Source: Nitrospirota bacterium (lineage in GTDB: Bacteria > Nitrospirota > Thermodesulfovibrionia > Thermodesulfovibrionales > JdFR-85). Taken from it: 10,225 nucleotides of DNA. The first letter of the stretch is position 1. Each line of letters begins with the position of its first letter. The DNA is taken from NCBI GenBank assembly GCA_013152195.1, contig JAADGU010000113.1, positions 1-10,225 on the forward strand. Direction: 5' to 3'. The position numbers and the translations under genes were made by a program. The notes beneath the pieces were generated by a model. It did no database searches. It was given only the letters and a program-made list of their open reading frames with translations, and was not told the origin of the DNA. Positions 1 to 6,234 of this stretch are shown piece after piece.

Positions 1-462
1 GAGGTGAGGGCCCCTGAAAAACTCGTTCAGGAGATATACTCTTTAAGAGGGCTCCTCTCTGAAAAAGGACGGCTATTGCTCCAGACGGAGATACCATGGC
101 ATCCTGTATATAAATACTTAAGGAAATGGGACTATATGGGATTTATAAAAGACGAACTCAAGGTAAGAAAAGAGAGCTCCATGCCGCCTTATACAAAGCT
201 GGTGACCCTCTGCATCTATACGAATGACGATACGTTCACCACTGACAGGCTCAGTGATACCATCAGGAGAGCATGCGGCAGGATAGAGGCCATTGGCCCC
301 ATCAGAATAACACCGAGGATAAAGGGTTACTCCTCCTGTTTTCAGGTTATTTTAAGGGATATGAACAGACAGACACTGAAGGAGTGCGCAAAGTCCATAA
401 AAAAGGTTGTTGAGCATGCCGGTATGGCACTAAGGATAGACGTTGACCCGGTGCTCTTTTAG
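1..462 (+). CDS. priA: PriA, primosomal protein N' (C-terminal part only)
   Basis: This is the 3' end of a gene that enters from the left edge in frame 1; the GTG at 4 is internal, not a start. PriA is the replication-restart protein that recognises stalled forks and loads DnaB. The visible 153 residues match the end of the helicase core and the C-terminal domain: LLLQTEIPWHP corresponds to the family's V(I/L)QT..P.HP strand, MPPYTKL to the YPP(Y/F) segment, and RIDVDPVLF is the classic PriA ending. The odd point is that the stretch before LLLQT reads QEIYSLRGLLSEKG, where the family has helicase motif VI, QVAGRAGR. The arginine-bearing motif is therefore absent, which suggests a PriA with a decayed ATPase/helicase. 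The last 33 bases overlap the 3' end of the convergent ribF. Identity is fairly sure; loss of activity is inference. Confidence 0.85.
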   Translation, partial: EVRAPEKLVQEIYSLRGLLSEKGRLLLQTEIPWHPVYKYLRKWDYMGFIKDELKVRKESSMPPYTKLVTLCIYTNDDTFTTDRLSDTIRRACGRIEAIGPIRITPRIKGYSSCFQVILRDMNRQTLKECAKSIKKVVEHAGMALRIDVDPVLF

Positions 463-1374
463 TATCAATTTTGCTGTCTCTATATCCTTGTCTATCTCTT
501 TCTTGAGTGATTCAGCATCAGGAAAGGTCTTCTCGCCACGGATTCTGTCAATGAAAAAGAGCCTGATATCCTTGCCTAACAGGTCACCGTTGAAATCAAA
601 GAGATGGGCCTCATAGCTCAGTGCCTCACCGCCGAATGTTGGGTTTTTGCCTATATTGGCCACTCCGTCATAGACATTGCCGTTTATCTTCACCTTAACG
701 GCATAGACACCCTCTCTGGGTGCCAGTTCATTCGGGGTTTCAATGTTTGCAGTCGGTATGCCGAGTATGCTTGCCCCCCTGCCAGCCCCTGTGATCACTT
801 TGCCGTGTATTGAATAGGGCCTTCCAAGCAAGGTGGCAGCCTCACATACCCTGCCCCACAGGAGCAGCTGCCTTATCCTGCTGCTGCTTACAATATAGCC
901 GGAAATCCTCCTGTTTCTCACAACATTGACCTTAAACCCATACTTTCTGCCGCGCCTCCTGAGCAGGTCAGTGGTACCCTTTTTTCCTTTACCAAACCGA
1001 TAGTTATGGCCTACTATTACATGTTTTACCTTAAGTTTCCCGACCAGCACTTCCCTGACAAAGTCCTCGGGATCCATCTTTGCAAACTCCCTGTCAAAAT
1101 CAATACACAAAAAGACATCAATTCCAATCCTCTCAATAAGCCTTATCTTCTCATCAAGGGGAGTAAGGAGTTTCAGTTTCCTGTCAGGGGCTATCACCTT
1201 GAGTGGATGGGGATCAAAGGTGAGGACTATTGAGGTACCGCCACCACGGGCTGCATCCATCACTTTACGGAAGATCTTCTGATGACCGAGATGGACTCCA
1301 TCAAAATTACCAATCGTTACAACAGGATCCGGGAACTCTTTATCCAATGCCTGGAGACCTTTGATTACAACCAT
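430..1374 (-). CDS. ribF: Bifunctional riboflavin kinase / FAD synthetase
   Basis: RibF phosphorylates riboflavin to FMN and adenylates FMN to FAD in the cytoplasm. The N-terminal nucleotidyltransferase half shows GNFDGVHLGHQ with the HxGH signature, then TFDPHP, VGHNYRFGKGKKG and the ISSTRIR-like SSSRIR. The C-terminal riboflavin kinase half shows ILGIPTANI, NIGKNPTFGG and YEAHLFDF. The length of 314 residues is normal for the family. I chose the ATG at 1374 because MVVIKGLQAL fits the usual RibF start and AAAGG lies a few bases upstream. An in-frame ATG at 1392 gives 320 residues but has no ribosome binding site. The gene converges on priA and its stop end overlaps priA by 33 bases. It is probably transcribed alone from the gap to its right; I see no clear promoter there. 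Confidence 0.93.
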   Translation of the reverse strand: MVVIKGLQALDKEFPDPVVTIGNFDGVHLGHQKIFRKVMDAARGGGTSIVLTFDPHPLKVIAPDRKLKLLTPLDEKIRLIERIGIDVFLCIDFDREFAKMDPEDFVREVLVGKLKVKHVIVGHNYRFGKGKKGTTDLLRRRGRKYGFKVNVVRNRRISGYIVSSSRIRQLLLWGRVCEAATLLGRPYSIHGKVITGAGRGASILGIPTANIETPNELAPREGVYAVKVKINGNVYDGVANIGKNPTFGGEALSYEAHLFDFNGDLLGKDIRLFFIDRIRGEKTFPDAESLKKEIDKDIETAKLILKEHRVNVYP

Positions 1375-1439
1375 CTGACCTTTCTGCAACATATTATTTT
1401 AACGTTTGACATCTTTAGAACCAGGTTCCCTTAAGTTAT

Positions 1440-1559
1440 ATGAAAAAAACCGGCACATTTTGTGTAACGGATTTCCCATTAGTTTTATTTATTGTAGTTT
1501 TCTTCTTCATATCGTGCAGTTCATGTTATCAGAAAATTATAAAACCTTGCCTTAATTAA
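1440..1559 (+). CDS. Possible 39-residue lipoprotein-like small ORF
   Basis: The ORF starts MKKTGTF, continues with a hydrophobic run, LVLFIVVFFFISC, and ends ten residues after a second cysteine (SSCYQ). The layout of positive N-terminus, hydrophobic stretch and an I-S-C lipobox-like site at Cys26 is that of a lipoprotein signal peptide. The mature part would be only about 14 residues. It could be a true small membrane peptide, the remnant of a lipoprotein gene that lost its body, or chance in AT-rich DNA. Against it, no good Shine-Dalgarno sequence lies before the ATG (the only AGG is about 15 bases away), and a D-F-P sequence interrupts the N-terminal region. No function is proposed. Confidence 0.25.
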   Translation: MKKTGTFCVTDFPLVLFIVVFFFISCSSCYQKIIKPCLN

Positions 1560-1632
1560 AGTAAATATGCAAAATATATGGCATTCGACAAAATACCTCC
1601 GGTATCAACTCTATATACAAACTATGTCAATG

Positions 1633-1652
1633 ATGTGTCATCATGTGTCATC
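1633..1652. repeat. Tandem duplication of ATGTGTCATC
   Basis: Two exact back-to-back copies of ATGTGTCATC lie at 1633-1642 and 1643-1652. Each also forms part of a small inverted repeat (TGATG, 3 bases, CATCA at 1631-1643). It lies about 30 bases before the candidate purM -35 box, so it might be a binding site for a regulator, but replication slippage would explain it equally well. Confidence 0.5.
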
Positions 1653-1680
1653 TTAAAATAAGCCGGAGTATTCCAGAATA

Positions 1681-1708
1681 TTGAATTCAGGTCAAATGCC
1701 TGTATACT
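1681..1708 (+). promoter_or_regulatory. Candidate sigma-70 promoter for purM operon
   Basis: TTGAAT (1681-1686) and TATACT (1703-1708), separated by 16 bases, resemble -35 and -10 boxes. The palindrome GTATAC occurs in the -10 box and again at 1716-1721, about where transcription would begin, so a dimeric repressor could bind here. The predicted leader to the purM ATG is about 70 bases. The purM ribosome binding site is AAGGAG at 1777-1782. Confidence 0.4.
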
Positions 1709-1786
1709 GTAGACGGTATACTTTTTGCAATAAATCATACACTATACGATCGCGAAAGTTAAATAATTTCAATAATAAGGAGCTCC

Positions 1787-2824
1787 ATGCCTGAAGATTT
1801 GACCTATAAATCAGCCGGCGTTGATATCGACGAAGGAGAACGTTTTGTAAGGCTCATCTCACCAATGGTAAAGGAGACCTTCCGCAAAGAGGTACTTACC
1901 GGCCTTGGACAATTTGGAGCCCTCTTTGAGCTGGATACAGGCAAATACAAAAGGCCTGTACTGATAAGCGGAACAGACGGTGTCGGAACAAAGCTGAAGA
2001 TCGCCTTTATGTGTGACAGGCATGACACCATCGGCATTGACCTTGTAGCGATGTGTGTAAATGATATCCTGACCTCAGGGGCTGAACCCCTCTTCTTTCT
2101 CGACTACCTGGCAACCGGAAGGCTTATGGCGGAAAAGGCAAGCGAGATTGTCGGTGGGATTGTGAGGGGTTGCAAGGAGTCCGGATGCTCACTTATCGGT
2201 GGTGAAACAGCAGAGATGCCCGGTTTTTACAGGGAAGATGAGTATGACCTTTCAGGTTTTGCCGTTGGTGTTGCAGAGAGGGAGAAGGTAGTGAATGGAA
2301 GTACGGTCTCCCATGGTGACATCATTGTGGGCATTTCATCAAGCGGACTTCACAGTAACGGATACTCCCTTGTGCGAAAGGTATTTTTTGATCTGAAGGC
2401 ACTCAGGCCCGATACATTTATGGAAGAGTTCGGCAGAACACTTGGAGAAGAGCTGCTTGAGCCCACAAGGATATATGTAACGGCCTTTAACCTGCTGAAA
2501 GATGCAGGGCACAATATCAAGGCAATGGCCCATATAACAGGCGGCGGAATACCCGGAAATCTCCCAAGGGCGCTCCCTGAAGGGATGGAAGCGGTTATCA
2601 GAACGGGTTCATGGCCTGAGCAGCCAGTTTTTCAGGTGATCCGCAAAACCGGCAACATATCAGAAGAAGAGATGAAAAAAGCCTTTAATCTCGGCATCGG
2701 ATATATTATAATATTACCCCCTGATCAGGGAGACAGGGCTGTTTCTCTTTTAAAGTCATCAGGCTACGAGAGCTTTATCATAGGTGAAATACAGAAAGGA
2801 AGCGCAGGGATCAGGTATGTATAA
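1787..2824 (+). CDS. purM: Phosphoribosylformylglycinamidine cyclo-ligase (AIR synthetase)
   Basis: PurM closes FGAM to aminoimidazole ribonucleotide using ATP, the fifth step of purine synthesis, in the cytoplasm. The family signatures are present in order: TYKSAGVDIDEGE at the N-terminus, SGTDGVGTKLKIA, the central GIDLVAMCVNDILTSGAEP, GGETAEMPGFY, and ISSSGLHSNGYSLVRKV. The C-terminal domain has AHITGGGIPGNLPRALP and NLGIGYIIILP. The 345-residue length matches the family. The ATG has AAGGAG four bases upstream. Its last codons overlap the start of the membrane peptidase gene, so the three genes to 4041 are probably one transcript. No other purine gene is in view. Confidence 0.96.
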   Translation: MPEDLTYKSAGVDIDEGERFVRLISPMVKETFRKEVLTGLGQFGALFELDTGKYKRPVLISGTDGVGTKLKIAFMCDRHDTIGIDLVAMCVNDILTSGAEPLFFLDYLATGRLMAEKASEIVGGIVRGCKESGCSLIGGETAEMPGFYREDEYDLSGFAVGVAEREKVVNGSTVSHGDIIVGISSSGLHSNGYSLVRKVFFDLKALRPDTFMEEFGRTLGEELLEPTRIYVTAFNLLKDAGHNIKAMAHITGGGIPGNLPRALPEGMEAVIRTGSWPEQPVFQVIRKTGNISEEEMKKAFNLGIGYIIILPPDQGDRAVSLLKSSGYESFIIGEIQKGSAGIRYV

Positions 2825-3665
2825 AATGAAAAAGTTCATACGCCGTCTCTTCAATCCGGTTACCATAATCCTTGTCTCCAGCGGCAATAAAAAACCTGTC
2901 AGTGCCAAACTCCCCTCTATCGGAATCATCCTGCTTCTCGCTTCATGGATAGTATTTACCGGATATATTATCTCTGTGGGTGTAACAACCACGAAATACT
3001 TTGCCATAAAAGACAAACTCGACTTTTACTACAGCCAGTTTGTTGAGCTGAGAACCACCATCAATTCCCTTAAAAAGGCAGAGACACAGTTTAACAGGCT
3101 TTTCTCTCTGAAGAGCAAAGAGGATATTCTTGAGACCCTCGATGTTTCCGATACAGGCTCTCTTGACATGGATCTGCTGAAAAAACAGATCGAAAGGAGC
3201 ATGGAGACTGTTGGCGAGATAAAAGACTATCTGAGACAGCAGAGAGACATATATTTTGCAACTCCGATCGGCATGCCTGTTGATAAAGGATATATAAGCT
3301 CCAATTTTGGATGGAGAACCCATCCGCTGACAGGCAAAAGAAACTTTCATTCAGGGGTGGATGTGGCTGCCTGGCCCGGCTCACCTGTCAGGGCAACTGC
3401 AGATGGGATTGTCAGCTTCGCCGGATGGAGTGGAGGAAGCGGCAAGCTTGTTGTTATAGAGCATGGATTTGGTTTCACCACGTGTTTTGCCCATAACAGA
3501 AAAATCATCGTGAAAGTGGGACAACGGGTCAAGAGGGGTGATGTCATTTCATATGTCGGCTCAACCGGTAATACCACGGGGCCTCATGTCCATTACGAGG
3601 TCTGGATAGACAAGAAACCTGTTAACGCTAAAACCTTTATGGGGGTGAAGAAAAATGTTCAATAA
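2817..3665 (+). CDS. Inner-membrane M23/LytM-family peptidoglycan endopeptidase
   Basis: M23 metallopeptidases cleave peptide cross-bridges in peptidoglycan using zinc. In this 282-residue protein a basic N-terminal segment (KKFIRRLF) leads to one membrane span (about residues 35-56, IGIILLLASWIVF). A probably helical, coiled-coil-like region follows to about residue 145, then a periplasmic LytM domain (about 155-270). The zinc and catalytic residues are intact: HSGVD gives His178 and Asp182, FAH gives His226, and PHVHYEV gives the H-x-H with His259. It should therefore be active, not a degenerate activator. The ATG at 2817 has AGGGA six bases upstream; ATG 2826 (MKKFIRR) and GTG 2784 are alternatives. 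It overlaps purM by 8 bases and the bactofilin gene by 11. The pairing with bactofilin recalls the Csd1/CcmA cell-shape system of Helicobacter, which suggests a shape or localised-growth role (inference). Confidence 0.88.
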   Translation: MYKMKKFIRRLFNPVTIILVSSGNKKPVSAKLPSIGIILLLASWIVFTGYIISVGVTTTKYFAIKDKLDFYYSQFVELRTTINSLKKAETQFNRLFSLKSKEDILETLDVSDTGSLDMDLLKKQIERSMETVGEIKDYLRQQRDIYFATPIGMPVDKGYISSNFGWRTHPLTGKRNFHSGVDVAAWPGSPVRATADGIVSFAGWSGGSGKLVVIEHGFGFTTCFAHNRKIIVKVGQRVKRGDVISYVGSTGNTTGPHVHYEVWIDKKPVNAKTFMGVKKNVQ

Positions 3666-4041
3666 GAAAAACGACAGGATTGAGACACTTATCGGCAGCA
3701 ACACCATCATAAAAGGGGACATTGAGATAAAGGGGACCATACGCATTGACGGAAGATTCGAAGGAACTATCAAGGCAGACTGGATCGTGGTTGGCGAAAA
3801 TGGACATTTGAAGGGTGATGCATTTGCCAATGGCGTAATTGCCGGTGGAACGGTTGAAGGCAATATCTCTACCAGTGAGTCTGTTGAGATAAATTCCAGC
3901 GGCAAGGTATTTGGAGATGTGCAGACCAAAAAGCTTGTTATTATAGAGGGCGGCATTTTTGAGGGACGCTCAAGGATGCAAAAAGGACAAAAAGAAGAGA
4001 AGAAGGTTGTTGAGCTCCAGAAGGGACAGAAGGCTGACTAA
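3655..4041 (+). CDS. Bactofilin (polymer-forming cytoskeletal protein)
   Basis: Bactofilins self-assemble without nucleotide into filaments, usually at the inner membrane, and position cell-wall enzymes. The 128-residue protein has the typical short polar N-terminus (MFNKKND). A right-handed beta-helix core runs from about residue 14 to 105, visible as repeated glycine-spaced short strands such as IIKGDIEIKGTIRIDGRFEG, VEGNISTSESVEI and SSGKVFGDV. The tail is charged and carries the repeated word KGQK twice. It starts inside the end of the M23 gene, with GGGGGTG upstream as a ribosome binding site, so the two are probably translationally coupled. The likely job is to place that peptidase in the cell wall. 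The family assignment is confident; the cellular role is inferred from context. Confidence 0.9.
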   Translation: MFNKKNDRIETLIGSNTIIKGDIEIKGTIRIDGRFEGTIKADWIVVGENGHLKGDAFANGVIAGGTVEGNISTSESVEINSSGKVFGDVQTKKLVIIEGGIFEGRSRMQKGQKEEKKVVELQKGQKAD

Positions 4042-4092
4042 CCTGAGAGCTCGTTATTTTATTAAGATACCTGAAACAGTGATAAATGGTTG

Positions 4093-4228
4093 AAGGGAGC
4101 GATATGACAGATTCTTCACTCATTCTCGATGGACATCGTGTCCATCTCCGAGGTAATTTCGCAATTAACCATCCGGGTGAATTTACAGCGAAATTAAAAC
4201 CGTTCAGACTCTATCATACCGCTTCCTT
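4093..4228 (+). promoter_or_regulatory. Structured leader RNA, Moco/Tuco riboswitch-like (copy A)
   Basis: Four stems can be drawn by eye. A closing stem of about 17-19 pairs joins 4093-4111 to 4210-4228, with two mismatches and G-U pairs. A perfect 8-bp hairpin with a 3-base loop lies at 4128-4146. A 9-bp stem joins 4154-4162 to 4188-4196 and encloses an inner stem around ACCATCCGGGTGAA. Four blocks are shared with the element at 9693-9908: CTTCACTCATTCTC, CTCCGAGGTAA, ACCATCC and ACCGTTCAG. The stems keep pairing while changing sequence between copies. The position directly before a moeA-type gene fits the molybdenum/tungsten cofactor riboswitch class known upstream of moa, moe and mod operons. 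The class name rests on context and architecture, not on a covariance-model hit. Confidence 0.72.
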
Positions 4229-4259
4229 TTCAGGTTTTGTAATCAAAAAACCCGAGTGA
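4104..4259 (+). CDS. Candidate 51-residue leader ORF overlapping the moeA start
   Basis: An uninterrupted reading frame begins with ATG four bases after an AAGGGAG (4093-4099) and runs through the whole structured RNA. It ends at TGA 4257-4259, sharing GTGA with the GTG start of the moeA-type gene. The peptide begins MTDSSLILDGHRVHL and ends GFVIKKPE; I recognise no domain. Its Shine-Dalgarno and start codon sit inside the 5' strand of the closing stem, so folding would hide them. The moeA GTG has no ribosome binding site of its own, so coupling from this ORF would explain how it is read. The peptide itself may not matter. An open frame of this length can also arise by chance. Confidence 0.35.
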   Translation: MTDSSLILDGHRVHLRGNFAINHPGEFTAKLKPFRLYHTASFSGFVIKKPE

Positions 4260-6196
4260 AGCAATCCCGAAGAATATATCAGGATAACACACCCCTTCAG
4301 GACGCAATTGAAAAGTGGCTGGAGATAATCAGATCCCTTCTGCCAAAGGAAGGGGAGTTTATTCCTGCGCATCAGTCTGCTGGCAGGATAACCGCCCGGG
4401 CAGTACAGGCCATGATATCCTCTCCATTCTTTCATTCCTCTGCAATGGATGGCTATGCCGTACACTTTCATGAAACCTTTGGTGCTACCGAGACACATCC
4501 CCTGCGTTTAAAACTCAACGAGCAGGCAATTCCTGTAAATACCGGTGAGCCCATGCCCCATGGGTTCAATGCAGTCATAATGGTTGAGGATGTCAGCATC
4601 GAGGGCTCTTTTATCGAGATAACAGAATCCGTCACCCCATATCAGCACGTAAGGACCGTAGGTGAGGATATTGTCCAGACTGAATTGATACTGCCGGAAA
4701 ATCAGAGGATCAGACCTGTGGATATCGGTGCCATACTTGCCGGCGGACATACCGGGGTTTTTGTCAGGAAAAAACCACTCGTGACCCTGATACCAACCGG
4801 CAACGAGGTGGTAGATCCGGGAACTACCCCGCTCAGAAGAGGAAATATAATAGACTTCAACAGTTACATGACAGGTGCCCTGATCAACCAGTGGGGCGGG
4901 GAGTTCAGGAGAGAAAGCGTTGTTTCAGACGATAAGGAACTGCTTAAGGAGAGAATTTCAGAGTCATTGAATGATAGCGATCTTGTTGTGGTTATCGCAG
5001 GTTCTTCTGCAGGGACAAAGGATTTTACACCAAATGCAATCGGCGAGCTCGGCAGGATCATCGTCCACGGCATCAATATAAAACCGGGCAAGCCCGTACT
5101 CCTTGGCATGGTTAAGGACAAACCGGTTATCGGGCTTCCGGGTTATCCGGTCAGTGCCTATATAACATTTGAGTTATTTGCAAAACCGCTCGTTTACCAT
5201 TTACTCGGCATTGTGCCGGAGATGCCCGAAATGTTAAAGGCCTGGCTCTCCAGACCTGTAGCCTCTTCAATCGGACAGGAGGAGTTTCTGAGGGTAAAGG
5301 TTGGCAAAGTCGGGGACAAATACATTGCCACACCATCTGGCAGGGGGGCCGGAGCCCTGATGACGCTTCAAAGGGCTGACGGGATTGTCAGGATTCCGGC
5401 AATGAGCGAAGGTCTGGCACAGAGGTCCGAAGTTGAGGTAACCCTCTTGAGATCAAGAGATGAGATAGAGAATACAATTGTTTGTATCGGAAGTCATGAC
5501 AACACACTTGACATCCTTGCAAACCTCCTGAAGAAACGGTTCCACTCCTACAGTCTCTCCTCAGCCCATGTGGGCTCAATGGGGGGTATAATGGCTATAA
5601 AGAAGATGGAGGCACATATCGCGGGTACACACCTTCTTGACGAATCCACAGGAGAGTACAATATCCCGCTCATTAAACGGCTTCTCAAAGATATTCCGCT
5701 CCTGGTGGTAAATCTTGTTCATCGTCAGCAGGGGCTTATAGTCCGAAAGGGTAACCCAAAAGGAATGAGAGGGATTGAAGACCTTACCCGCGAGGATGTT
5801 GTATTTATTAACCGGCAGCGTGGCTCCGGAACCAGGCTCCTGACGGACAAGTGTCTTAAGGACAGTGGGATCCCCCCACAGGAGATAGAGGGCTATGACC
5901 GGGAAGAGTATACCCATATGGGCGTGGCCTCTGCAGTTGCTACAGGTGTGGCAGACGCCGGGATGGGGATTCTTTCGGCTGCCCTGGCACTGGGGCAGGA
6001 GTTTATTCCGGTGGCAAAGGAGAGATATGACCTGATAATAAGGGGTGAGTATATCGAAACCCCAAAGATACAGTCTCTCCTTCATATCCTGACATCCGAC
6101 AGCGAGTTCAGGAATCTGGTAACGACCCTGGGAGGGTATGATGTGAGTGACATGGGGAAAGTTATCTACACAACCGTGGGCCCTCCGCGCAATTGA
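4256..6196 (+). CDS. moeA: MoeA-type molybdopterin molybdenumtransferase with C-terminal binding-protein-like domain
   Basis: MoeA inserts molybdate (or tungstate) into adenylated molybdopterin to make active Moco/Tuco. Residues 1 to about 400 form a full MoeA. They include SAMDGYAV with the conserved Asp65, NTGEPMPHGFNAVIMVED, the MogA-like domain with LVTLIPTGNEVVDPG, and GSSAGTKDF in place of the usual GG(V/T)S(V/M)GxxD loop. They end with GKPVLLGMVKDKPVIGLPG and a C-terminal beta domain. Residues from about 400 to 646 match the periplasmic-binding-protein-like domain often fused to MoeA in anaerobes, with IAGTHLLDESTGEYN and RQRGSGTRLL. Such a domain could bind the oxyanion or the cofactor; its function is not settled. 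The 646-residue length fits this fused type. The start is GTG because MKQSRRIYQDNTPL matches family N-termini and no earlier start exists in frame. It lies after the riboswitch-like RNA, which probably controls it. Confidence 0.92.
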   Translation: MKQSRRIYQDNTPLQDAIEKWLEIIRSLLPKEGEFIPAHQSAGRITARAVQAMISSPFFHSSAMDGYAVHFHETFGATETHPLRLKLNEQAIPVNTGEPMPHGFNAVIMVEDVSIEGSFIEITESVTPYQHVRTVGEDIVQTELILPENQRIRPVDIGAILAGGHTGVFVRKKPLVTLIPTGNEVVDPGTTPLRRGNIIDFNSYMTGALINQWGGEFRRESVVSDDKELLKERISESLNDSDLVVVIAGSSAGTKDFTPNAIGELGRIIVHGINIKPGKPVLLGMVKDKPVIGLPGYPVSAYITFELFAKPLVYHLLGIVPEMPEMLKAWLSRPVASSIGQEEFLRVKVGKVGDKYIATPSGRGAGALMTLQRADGIVRIPAMSEGLAQRSEVEVTLLRSRDEIENTIVCIGSHDNTLDILANLLKKRFHSYSLSSAHVGSMGGIMAIKKMEAHIAGTHLLDESTGEYNIPLIKRLLKDIPLLVVNLVHRQQGLIVRKGNPKGMRGIEDLTREDVVFINRQRGSGTRLLTDKCLKDSGIPPQEIEGYDREEYTHMGVASAVATGVADAGMGILSAALALGQEFIPVAKERYDLIIRGEYIETPKIQSLLHILTSDSEFRNLVTTLGGYDVSDMGKVIYTTVGPPRN

Positions 6197-6234
6197 TATT
6201 TCAATCAGCGAGACAAATCCTGTAATATTATAGG

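Larger units (their letters stand above)
1375..1786. other. AT-rich intergenic region between divergent ribF and purM
   Basis: This gap of about 410 bases separates the start of ribF (-) from the start of purM (+). It is clearly more AT-rich than the genes. On the plus strand it holds a possible 39-codon lipoprotein-like ORF, an exact 10-base tandem duplication and a promoter-like sequence, each listed separately. A TAAAAT at 1401-1396 on the minus strand could be a -10 for ribF, but no convincing -35 goes with it. I see no tRNA, CRISPR repeat or strong terminator hairpin. Confidence 0.6.

Noticed and set aside
1375..1392. Start of ribF at ATG 1392
   Set aside because: It has no ribosome binding site, and the ATG at 1374 is preceded by AAAGG and gives the usual family N-terminus.
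2784..2816. GTG 2784 as the start of the M23 peptidase
   Set aside because: It lies 41 bases inside purM without a clear ribosome site, and the added residues are polar and unlike the family N-terminus.
2943..3350. Long minus-strand frames opposite the M23 gene, and similar frames opposite purM, moeA and the ASKHA gene
   Set aside because: They mirror strongly conserved proteins on the plus strand, have no recognisable domains or ribosome sites, and fit antisense shadow frames.
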